From contig MBPM02000060.1 in assembly GCA_001695595.3 (NCBI GenBank), positions 248,001-312,000 of the forward strand: 64,000 nucleotides of DNA, read 5' to 3'. Origin of the DNA: Plasmopara viticola (lineage: Eukaryota; Oomycota; Peronosporomycetes; Peronosporales; Peronosporaceae). Both the position numbers and the translations under genes were made by a program. Each line of letters begins with the position of its first letter. Position 1 is the first letter of the stretch. The notes below the pieces were generated by a model. It saw only the letters and a list, made by a program, of their open reading frames with translations. It searched no databases and was not told where the DNA came from. Positions 35,792-45,700 of this stretch are shown here, in pieces.

Positions 35792-36303
35792 ATGACAATG
35801 TCTCAAAAATATACTAAGAGCCTGAAAACGATCATTTATCGGTCAACGTTTGACGTCGACGAGCCAAAAGCAAACCATTCCCGCAAAAAGACGCGCGTCG
35901 TCATGCACCGCCGCTCGATACACCAAATGGACGATGAAGAATTCGAGGACAATGTCAAATTGCTCATCGACGCCAGCAACTCATTGAGATCGAGTACGCT
36001 AAGTTTTGGCAGCACTAAGTCACTGAAGTCGAAAGGCAAGCATCCAAAATGGACAAGAAGCTTCAGGTCCTGGTCTGGTGGAACCGATTTGGGATCACGC
36101 GATTTCTCATCATGGCGCGTCGCGCGCCCAATCCTGTGCGTTTCGGCTTCCAACGCCATGTCCGAAAAATCTTCTCGGATGCGGTCAACACGCTCACTAT
36201 GAAGTACAACAGGCTCAAGCCGCGTGTCGTCAATGGCCTGCCGTTCTTGCCCGCAAATTCCGACTTATTTTGTGGTAATAGATTTATAGACGATACCCAT
36301 TAA
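35792..36303 (+). pseudogene. Small frameshifted gene, function unknown
   Basis: Codon choice (C/G-rich third positions, as in the real genes here) follows one frame from the ATG at 35792 to about 35970 and then a second frame from about 35970 to the stop at 36303. In the second frame the text reads RRQQLIEIEYAKFWQH, then a TAA at 36016-36018, then VTEVERQASKMDKKLQVLVW and on to RRAPNPVRFGFQRHVRKIFS. So at least one frameshift and one stop break an originally single gene of about 170 residues: basic, with a helical, coiled-coil-like centre. No family was recognised. A very short intron cannot be fully excluded, but no donor/acceptor pair of usual length removes both defects. Confidence 0.5.
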
Positions 36304-36882
36304 GTCATCCTTAATTGCGTGCTGGCGGCTGGTTATGTGTGGGTACAGCCAACGATCGTGGGTGGCAAAAGGAACGTGTGGGGGCATGAGTGGGAGCAGC
36401 CTGCCCAGGCGCAGCGTGGGTGAACATAAATTCCAACGCAAAAAACGTTGCAGGATTTTGGTTTACACCTCCGAGTACCTCTTAGCCCCCCATAGGACCA
36501 TCATATCGTAGGGGCATCATGGTTTTAGAGGACATCATTATGATATAAGTTTCGGTGTATATGTTACTTAATCAAAATAACCGAAACTTCAAAAGTAACC
36601 GAACAAAACAACAGCTAGACCAAGTAGCAGACACTTCCTGTTGCAATGTCAGCCCCTCCCTTTAGCTTTTTATGTTTATGTACAATCGCTTGGTCGCGTA
36701 ATCGACGACGTGGAGTTAGATTTGATACTGGCTAATGTATGTAGTATTTTCTTTATCTTGGAAGAAGTGAAATTCATTAAGGCATTGCCACTCAATTCCG
36801 ATTGGTCGCGCTCTATCCGGGTGCAATGCTCCTACGCAAGTGTCGGTTTGTGTAACTTGCAAGGAGCAGAGCGCGACTTACG
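36304..36882 (+). other. Upstream region of the effector gene
   Basis: No gene is supported. An 81-codon frame at 36641-36886 overlaps the effector start and has no coding bias. The region should hold the effector promoter; an oomycete-type initiator candidate is listed separately. Confidence 0.5.
36791..36798 (+). promoter_or_regulatory. Candidate oomycete initiator element
   Basis: CTCAATTC fits the YTCANTYY core initiator described for oomycete promoters and lies 85-92 bp before the effector ATG, the usual spacing. An eight-base degenerate match is weak evidence by itself. Confidence 0.35.
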
Positions 36883-39003
36883 ATGATGCAGAAGCACGTA
36901 TTGGCGGCTATTTTTCTCGTTATCGTACCTGTTCGTTCCGTACTCTGTTCGAACGTCAAAAACTCGAGCAAAGTCAGTACCGAACATCCCCCAAGTTCTC
37001 ACCTCGCTGTCACCACAAACGCGACGTTATTCCGCGCATTTATTGGCCAGCAAGTCGAGACAAATGCGCGAGACAACGTCGATGAGGAGAGGGTTATAAA
37101 CTCTTGGGTGTCAAAGGTAAGCGACACTGTCGGCCAGTGGGCTATGAAACTAAATTTGAATCCGAGACTTGTTTTTATGCTCTCACGAGCTGGAAAGGAT
37201 TTAAAGGGCAAAAGATTTGTCCGGTGGCTTCAGTACGTGTTTGAGTACAGGGACAGAAAAAGAAGCCTCACCCACTTTACGAACGATGCAATCTACAAAT
37301 TAGTGAAGAAGAAAAAAACCGATGCCGAATTGCTAACAGTGTTCCAATCGATTCGACAGCGCACTGATATACCAGCTGTAAAGCAACTGGCTGAAGGGAT
37401 GTCAGTGCACACGGTCGAACACTTAGTTAAGGCAGATTGGTTGACGAACGGCAAACACCCTAAAGAGGTTTTTCGTATTCTGGATTTAGGAAAAAAGGAT
37501 GATCTTGACAACCCTCTGTTTTACGAATGGCTCAAGTACGTCGGTTCGTACAATAGCATGAATCGAGACGGTGGGACCAAACCTGCAATGTACACCGACC
37601 GCGCGCTGTACGATCTTCTGAAACTTACAAAGTCGGATGCAGATCTAACTGCACTTTTCGATTCGCTCCAATACATCCCGGACTTTGAGAGGCTCGCAAC
37701 AAGCATGCTGGCTTTTCTTGTTGCCAATTCTGCTTCAAGGCGAAAAATGTTTGAAGCGTGGCTGGAATCCACATCGGATCCGAAGCAAGTCTTCTACAAT
37801 TTGCGTCTCGAAGACAAGTCCAACTTCAATGAGCTCACCGAGTGGTTTCGTTACGTCGATTTCTATTGGCGAGGGCCAGAGGGTGTAGCCAGACAGAACA
37901 TCTTTGACTACAACGATTGTATTGCTTTATTGCGAAGCACGTACTCAGATGAAGATTTAAACACGGTATTTTATTCGCTTCGCCGAGACCCAAGCATTAA
38001 AGACTTTGTTAATTTTATGTTGATGCAACCGCAACTGCTTGAGCAGACCGATCTATGGCTGGCGTCCAACGTAAGCCCGTCAAGCGTTTTCAAGCTTTTG
38101 AAACTTGGGAGTGAGCTGGATCCTTACAACTACAAGCTAAATCAGTTTCTTGTTTACGTCAATAAGTACAAGAGTAGCAAAGGAGAAATCACTACTAAGG
38201 AGTTGTATTTCTTGCTTTGTGGATCAAAAAAGCCTCAAGATCTTGCGATTCGCTTGGAATCACTCCGGCAGCTTCCAGATATCGAGCCTCTTGTCAAAAC
38301 CATCCAGGTGTACATGGTGACCAATCGCGCAACCAAGCAACAGATGTATAAAGCATGGCTGGGTTTCTCAACAGATCCAACGCAAGTTTTCACTATACTC
38401 TGTAAAGATGAACAAAATCGTGGCCCGAATCTGTATAGTGAGTGGCTTGGGTACGTTAAGTTCTACTGGAGTGGCCCAGAAGGCGTAGCGAGACATAGCG
38501 ATTTCAACTACGATGACACTATCGGTATGCTGAGAACGATTTCGAAATCCGATGACGATGTGGAGGTGATGATCAATTCAGTTCGTGGTGAGTCGAAAAT
38601 GAAGGAGTTTGCTGACGACATGGTCACGTACTTGAAAATCGTCCAACACAAAACAGATTGGCTACAGAGTGACATTAGCCCTGTCGAGGCGTACAAACTT
38701 CTTAAGCTTGGAGTTGAGAAAGATCCAAACAATCTCCGGCTTCGTCAGTGGCTCAGCTATGTCTATACGTACAGGATCTTGGGTCGAAACGGCGCCACAA
38801 GAAATAGTTTCACAGACGTAGTTCTATTTGATAGGTTGAAGCGGCTGCATAAACCTGCAAAGCTGATCGACGTGGTTGCATCGCTTCGCAAAGTACCCTA
38901 CATGGCAAAAATCGCTAAAAGCATGGAGACGCACATAAATTCCGATTCTTCATTTGGCACTATTAGCTCGAGCAAGCTCAAAGCGACTTGGCGGGCAAAT
39001 TGA
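36883..39003 (+). CDS. Secreted LWY/WY-module effector protein (EER present, no clear RxLR)
   Basis: The 706-residue, single-exon product starts with a clear signal peptide (hydrophobic about 6-21, cleavage likely after residue 22). An acidic DEER ends at residue 70, the position of the EER half of the RxLR-EER host-translocation leader, but no RxLR is seen before it (GQQVET lies at 55-60). After that come six modules of about 100 residues, each with a conserved W start and an L...W..Y helix set. Second to sixth module tryptophans are near 186, 294, 392, 492 and 593. The modules at 294 and 492 share FYWxGPEGVAR, so modules 3-4 and 5-6 look like a duplicated pair. This architecture is that of oomycete LWY tandem-repeat effectors (PSR2-like), which act inside plant cells and in several cases suppress defence or RNA silencing (family knowledge). 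The target here is unknown. It lies at the edge of a repeat-rich block, next to SEC24. Confidence 0.88.
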   Translation: MMQKHVLAAIFLVIVPVRSVLCSNVKNSSKVSTEHPPSSHLAVTTNATLFRAFIGQQVETNARDNVDEERVINSWVSKVSDTVGQWAMKLNLNPRLVFMLSRAGKDLKGKRFVRWLQYVFEYRDRKRSLTHFTNDAIYKLVKKKKTDAELLTVFQSIRQRTDIPAVKQLAEGMSVHTVEHLVKADWLTNGKHPKEVFRILDLGKKDDLDNPLFYEWLKYVGSYNSMNRDGGTKPAMYTDRALYDLLKLTKSDADLTALFDSLQYIPDFERLATSMLAFLVANSASRRKMFEAWLESTSDPKQVFYNLRLEDKSNFNELTEWFRYVDFYWRGPEGVARQNIFDYNDCIALLRSTYSDEDLNTVFYSLRRDPSIKDFVNFMLMQPQLLEQTDLWLASNVSPSSVFKLLKLGSELDPYNYKLNQFLVYVNKYKSSKGEITTKELYFLLCGSKKPQDLAIRLESLRQLPDIEPLVKTIQVYMVTNRATKQQMYKAWLGFSTDPTQVFTILCKDEQNRGPNLYSEWLGYVKFYWSGPEGVARHSDFNYDDTIGMLRTISKSDDDVEVMINSVRGESKMKEFADDMVTYLKIVQHKTDWLQSDISPVEAYKLLKLGVEKDPNNLRLRQWLSYVYTYRILGRNGATRNSFTDVVLFDRLKRLHKPAKLIDVVASLRKVPYMAKIAKSMETHINSDSSFGTISSSKLKATWRAN

Positions 39004-39269
39004 TCAATTTTGCGTCTAACATTCTTTGGTAATTGTGCTCCAAGCGACATTTGATATTTGTACATATGTGCTAGATCGACAACTTTATTTGGGTGAAAAA
39101 CAAGGGGAAAATTTATTGTTTTAGCTTCAGTCTATTTCTACGTGTCATTAATTGTCTCATAGTACGGTACTCGTAGTCGCAATTTTATTGTAATTGTCTT
39201 GGAAATTTCCCCGCGAAAACCGTTACGTATCCCCGCACACGTGGAGCTCAAAGCGTCGGGCGCTTAAAG
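39004..39269 (+). other. Intergenic region between effector and SEC24
   Basis: Holds the effector 3' end and the SEC24 promoter and leader. No further gene is seen. Confidence 0.5.
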
Positions 39270-42200
39270 ATGCAGCCGAACTACCCGCCGCGCGGTTTTG
39301 GCAATCAAGTTCAATCTCCACAGCAGCAACAGACGCCTCGCAGTGGTGGAGGATATGTACCGCCCAATGCTGGTTCGTTGTGGCCTCGTGTCTTTTTGAT
39401 AGAGCTTCTCGCTAACATGTGACGTTTGTAGGCTACAACAACATGCAGTACACCCATCAGCACCAGCCCTTGTCACAGCCTTCAGGTGAATCAATTGTAC
39501 ATTGTTATCGCTTAAAGCAAGGAGTAACGTACGCTGTAGGTAGTCTTCCCGGTCGTGGATACCCAGGCGTCCAGCAGCCTCAAGCTCCTCATTCTGGCTT
39601 TGGCGGTCGTCCAGGATTGCCAGGACAAATGCCAGCCTCAGTATCGCAAGGCGCATTCCAACCTCCTTCGCAACCGATCCCTTCCGGACCGCTGTCTAAT
39701 GGAAGCAGAGGAATGCCGCAAATAAAACATGGACCGCCAGGAGCAGCTCCAGGACGCAGGACGTATCCTGGCCAGGGCCCACCTACGTCTGCACCATTCC
39801 AGAATGCACCGTCTGCAGCCGTGCCAGGATCTTCCCAATTGGGGCCTCCGGGTGTGCAGGTACCAAGACCGCAATTTCAGCAAGGACCACCTCCTAGTCC
39901 AGGACTGCAGTATGGCGGCGCGCATCCTCCGCCAGGTGGTCGTCCAAATCCTTCTCCTTCGCACTTTCATGGCCAAGTGCAGGGACCATTACCGCCTCAA
40001 GCAGGAGCTGCTCCGTACCTCCAGCCGAACCGAAATGCAGGGCCGTATCCTGCACCACATGCGACTGCTTCGCCGTACGGTGCACCCGGAGGTCCCGGAC
40101 TTTTAAACCCGCCTCAACAAGGAGCGTTTCCTCAACAGCAACAGCCGCAGCAGGCTTCTCAAGTTTCAAAGCAGCGGATTGATCCGACTCAGATCCCGCG
40201 GCCGATTATTGTGCCGGAACGGGTGCAATACGTGGCACGTGGCCACACTGTGACGATGCCACCAGCTGCTTCGAGTGATTATGTGTGTGTCGACGAAGGT
40301 TGCTGTAATCCTCGTTTTATTCGTCCGACTCTGAACCATGTTCCAGTGACAAGAGACTTGTTGAAACAATGTGGCTTGCCTTTGGCTGCAGTGATCTGTC
40401 CACTCGCTGACCTGCAAGAAGACGAACTGCCGATCCCGCTCGTGGATTTTGGACCTAATGGTCCATTGCGATGCACACGCTGTGCTGCGTACGTCAACTC
40501 CTTTACCAAGTTTATTCAAGGGGGTCGCAAGTTTGTTTGCAATATTTGTCAACTCAACAATGAGACGCCACGTGACTATTACTGCAGTGTGGACCAGTAC
40601 GGAACGCGCCGAGATGTCCAGGAACGGCCAGAGCTGTCTCGTGGCTCGGTGGAATATGTGGTGCCGCCTGCCTATACCGTCCGCCCGCCGCAAGAGCCCA
40701 TTTTAGTTTTTCTTCTCGATGTTTCACTCTTTGCAATCCAGACAGGCCTTGTGACGAGTGCCTTGCAATCGATTCAGTATCTCTTACCATCCATGGCTCA
40801 GAACAGACGGAAGAAGATTGGCATTGTGACGTTTGACACGGCGGTGCACTACTACCGCATGAACAACGCCACGTCTTCCTCAATCTCCATGAGCATTTGT
40901 CCCGATATCGATGACCCCGTAGCGCCGTTACCTCCTAGCAGCTGGTTTGTTTCTATGGATGACCCGGCTGCATCAGACAAGATTGTAGAGCTGTCGGAAA
41001 TAATCACGCGCTCATTTGAAACTACCACAAAGAATCAGTCAGTATCCGGTGCTGCGCTCTGGAGTGTAGCTGATGCTTTGTCCGACGCTGGAGGACGAGT
41101 TGTGCTGCTCCACGCTGGCGCTCCTCGTGTGGGCGTTGGCAAGGTCAAACGCGAAGAGGTTAGTGGGGCTTATGGCACCACGAAGGAAGTGGAGCTGTAC
41201 ACACCAGAGGACAACAATGTATATGAGAGTTTGTCTCGAAAATTTGCCGAGCAACACATTTCTTTGGATGTGTTTTCGGTTGCTAACACATTTGCGTCTC
41301 TAGCTGACGTCGGCCGCGTGTGTGAGCTTACTGGTGGTCGTGTCCAGTACATGCCTCAGTTTGAAAGAGAGCAATTAAACAATTGCCACCACCTTACTAG
41401 TATGTTGCAGCGGCTTGTAGATCGCGATTGCGGGTACGAGGCAGTGCTGAAGGTGCGCTGTAGTGCTGGTTTGCGTATTGAGCACTCGTATGGAAACTTT
41501 TACAATACGCGCGGGAGCATAACCGATGAGATGGAGTTTGCTGTGATTGACCAGGACCGTTCCATATGCGTAACTTTTGCGTACGACGAGCCTCTTGCGG
41601 AAGGCACGGATGCGTATATTCAAGCGGCTTTGCTCTATACACGCAGTGATGGCTTGCGCTGCGTACGTGTGCACAATTTGGCTTTACAAGTAGACCCGTT
41701 GCTCTCAAACGTATTCCGCTTTGCTGATCTTGACGCCACGTGCTCAGTGTGGCAGCGTTGGGCAGCACGTCAATTTGTGGACAAGCAACTTATGCGTGCG
41801 ACGCCAATGGCAGTCAAAGAATCGTTGGTCGACCAATGTGTGACTGTGCTGTTTAATTATCGCAAATTTTGTGCTTCGTCTTCGTCTTCAGGACAACTCA
41901 TTTTGCCGGAATCTCTTAAGTTGCTGCCCCTGTACACTTTGGCAACGCTCAAGAGTCGTGCATTGCGTGGAAATTTGATGGGCGATCCTCCACGTGGATT
42001 TGTTGATGTGCGTGCTGATGAACGCGTAATGATGATGGGTCTGCTCAACAGTTTGCCGGTCGAATTCTGCGTCTCGGCCGTCTACCCGAAGCTTTACAGT
42101 GTTCACGACCTGGCCGTTGATTGCTGTACATTGGACGAAGATGGCAAGTTCCTTCTTCCTCTGCAACTTCCGCCAACCGCTGAGAAACTGACTGAAGAAG

Positions 42201-42574
42201 GCATTTTTTTGTTGCACTCAGCAATGTGCTGCTACATTTACATTGGCCCCAAGGCCTCTCCCGAGCTGTTACTCGAGCTTTTTGGCGTCGACCACGCTGA
42301 CACGGCCGAGCAGACTCTGAGTTTGTTTGGACCACTCGATAATGAGCCTCCTGGGGACGATGAGGTCATGAGCGCTCGGGAGCGATTGCGATCGCTTGTC
42401 GAATACTTGAATTCGACCATCCCAATTTCGCAGCCTTTGGAGATTTTAAGCAAAAATGACTGGCGGGCTAGTCGCTTTATGAGCGCGCTGGTTGAGGATC
42501 GTACGCAAAACGACGTATCGTACGTTGAGTTTTTGGTTCAAGTGCATAAAAAGATTCAGTACAAATTTCACTAG
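39270..42574 (+). CDS. SEC24: SEC24, COPII vesicle coat cargo-binding subunit
   Basis: Spliced model: exons 39270-39372, 39432-39485 and 39540-42574; introns of 59 nt (GTTCGT...TTTGTAG) and 54 nt (GTGAAT...GCTGTAG); about 1063 residues. The first about 270 residues are Pro/Gly/Gln-rich, as is normal for SEC24. Then comes the zinc finger CTRC...CNIC (about 363-385), the Sec23/24 trunk starting PILVFLLDVS (about 440), beta-sandwich and helical domains, and a C-terminal gelsolin-like domain (CCYIYIGPKASPELLLELFG, near 945). SEC24 pairs with SEC23 and selects cargo at ER exit sites. Intron 2 is a multiple of three without a stop, so its removal rests on splice signals and on the foreign composition of its 18-residue translation. 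It is convergent with SMG1; the stop codons are 139 bp apart. Confidence 0.93.
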
Positions 42575-42713
42575 ACAAGGAAGGAATCACACGTGGTAGG
42601 ATGCAACAAGGTAAAGAAAATTAGAAAAGCTTCTTCGCTCCGCATTGTGGTGTTCATTCACTTTGTCATTCATGTTAAAGATTGCAGTTTTTCGAAAATT
42701 GTGTAAAGGATTT
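42575..42713. other. Convergent 3' intergenic gap SEC24 / SMG1
   Basis: 139 bp must hold both 3' UTR starts and polyadenylation signals, so the transcripts probably overlap antisense at their 3' ends. This is inferred from spacing only. Confidence 0.5.
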
Positions 42714-45700
42714 CTAGATCCACGGTGTCCATCCTTCGTACATGAGACACAGATTATCGGTTTTCGTGGCTTCATCAATGAGCCACGATGCTTGTTGCTC
42801 AACAGTCAAAACTGCTGGAGCATCCACCACTTCTGGCACGAACCCCGACAACTTTTCCTCGATGCGCTTCAGCACTTGTATACCATACTGACTCTTCTCG
42901 GTCCTTCGTAAAGTTTGCGCAGCGACGTTGCGTGAGCGACTGTCACTAGTGAAGTCCATGACCACGCTTGTTTTGGCATCAACAAGCACAGAATCGTCGT
43001 GAGTCTCGTCTTCTGTATCCACGTCATCTGACATAGACGCCACTTTGCGAGGTTCATCGCCTTTTAAGCTTGACAAGCGATCAGCCATTTCGGTGGCTTC
43101 GAAAAACAACTTTACGCAATCTCGCACAAGGTCCCGAGCAGCCAAAAGAGGAGATATTGATATGTCATTCGATGTGCTGTCAGCTGTGCGTTCACTTTTT
43201 ACAACTTGTAGCGTCTCTATCAGATCAAGTAAAAGCTGCAGTAACGTGTAAACTTGTGACGACTCATTGCCGTTGTCACTCAATATTTGCTCGGCTTGCG
43301 TAACGAAGTTGCACAGCAAGTGGTCAAGTTGACTAATTGTATCACGCAGTAAAACACTTTGTGCCATGTGTTTTTTTAAAAGCTCTTCCAGCACTTGAAG
43401 ATGATTAACGGACTGAATACTACGCCAAAGCATTTGTACAAGCCGATCGCTTTCGATAAACGAAAATCGTGGAGGTAGCTCTACTGAGAGCGTATCTCGA
43501 GCATTAGTCTGCACTTGTTGATGACGCCCGCTCTCGGAATTTACAGGTCTATGGACTCCTTCCTTTGACAATCCTTTCTGCGTGCCGATGCCTTGGAGCA
43601 AAACTCGCATTTCTTTAGCGCTTTGGCTAAGCTCGTGCACAACCTCCAGCACCGCGCCTTTGTTGTCAAGGCATAAAGACTGTAGCTCACTTTCGACAGT
43701 GCACTTTTTTGAAGCGACAGCATCGTGTATGTCCTGCTTTTGCTCTAGCTTGCCTTGCAATTCTTGTACATGCGTGACCACTACATTCAGTGCCTCGTCA
43801 AGCGGTTGCATCTCCAGCATAACACTTGACGCTGACTGAAGGAGGTTTGTGCCAACACTATTAACCTCAAGCTGAATTTCACCGCTTGATGTCTCAATTG
43901 CACTGATTCCCTGTACGAGATCAGCCAGAGTCCGTCCATACTCAGAAAGACTGGCTATTTTGCTGATACAACTTTGAACGCATTTAAGCAAGCTTCCATT
44001 GATAGGATGCGACGTATCGCCCAGATTTGAGGCAAGAATGTCCATTTGCTGAGCACATTCCAAAACACTTGCTTCCAAGACAGTTAAATTAGTAATAAGT
44101 GCATTCAGCTTGGGCTCTTGGGATGATACGCATGACATTAGCTGAGACCGATTAAGGCAAGTGATGTCGTCTTCTGTTGGCTCTGCTGCTGCCACCCATG
44201 AAGCATATCGAAGGCGTCCTGCATGGCTTATTCGAAGAGACGAAATGTGCTGATCCCAAACTTTTAGCTGAGCTTCACCCCGCTGACAAGTCCACCACTC
44301 CTCGCATAACGTCATGAATTTTGCCATTGACGTGGTGAAGTCACTCGCTTGCGTCTCCAGAGTCACAGTCGATGAGTTTGCCAGCGTTGATGGAAAAATA
44401 TTTGAAAGCTGAGAGCAGAAAAAATCAGTCCATTGATTACTAAGAGAGGATAGCTCAGCCGCATCATTTTCGTGTGCTTGCGGGTCGTGTGCATTCAAGT
44501 CAAACTTCCACTCATTAGAAATTATACTTATGAGTTGATTCCGGAGCAATAACACTAAACAATCTGAAACAAAATTCTCCATGTGGGCCAACCAAATTGT
44601 GCATACTTTTTCTACCTTCAGATCCACTTTGTCGTCTTCCGTCACAGTAAAAGGCTCAACGACCTTAAGCACAAAGTCAAGCCATACGGTGCTGAATGAA
44701 TCCTTTATACATTTGGATGACATGGACATGCAATGCGGCATTTCAACTAGCGAGGAGATCTTCTGTATAAGAGCAAAAGCAGCGACCAGTAGTTTGCAGA
44801 TCCCAGGTTGCCTCATCAGCATCGTGTGGATGGATATGCTTACGTCATCAGCTCCATCGGGCGTTGACATTGACAGTATGGTCTTTAATTCATCTTTTCC
44901 AGTAGGTGTTGCCAGCAACTTTTTAGCAAGCTCCAGCAACTCTTTACCGCCTTGAAAACTGCGGCCATATACATTTGACACAAATTCTTCTTGGAGCACA
45001 ACAGCAAAAAACTCCACTTCTTGCAGGACATCGCAAAAGCCGGTTAGACACTTCCCAAAACCTTCTTTGTTGTCTTTACCGCGGGCAGACGCAAATACAT
45101 CACGTGCTTGAAGTCTTTTCATTGATCCTTTGGGTGTGGACACTAGATTGAGCAGCGCAAGACACGCGTGAGTCACGGCTACCAAAGCTTCAAACATCGG
45201 TGGCGCTTTAAGCGACGGCGTGAAAGCGCCAACGCTAAAGGTGCACGCTTTTGTGTCCAGCTGTTCAAGAACTTTGATAATCCATGACGCACCGGCTAGT
45301 TTCATTAGACGTTGGCCTTGCGCGTTGGATAATTTCATCGCAAAAAGAGCATTTGATACATCCTGAAGCAGCTCGTCTGCGTGTGAAATACACAATGTTT
45401 CACTCGACTCATTAAAATCAACACTAGGGTCAGACTGAAAGTCAACCAAACAGCTCAACACCATTCTCGACTCAGCAACATCCTCTTCAGAGGGAGTAGC
45501 GCATGTCAGGATGGTGTTGTATGAAGTCTGCTTTTCCTTCGGTCCACGTAAGTACTCAGTGCAGAGTTTCCACCATTTGAAGTACACATCTTTGCCTCCA
45601 AATTTTAGCTGTAAAGTTATGTACGCATCCAACTCCTTGCGCTGATGGCCGTAGAATGAAAGGTATGGAATTAAAAAATTTGCAACGCTTTCAAACTGGA

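Noticed and set aside
36049..36303. Independent 84-codon gene
   Set aside because: Coding bias extends upstream of its ATG in the same frame (to about 35970), so it is better read as the second half of a frameshifted gene.
36641..36886. 81-codon frame before the effector
   Set aside because: It overlaps the effector start, has no coding bias, and occupies the expected promoter.
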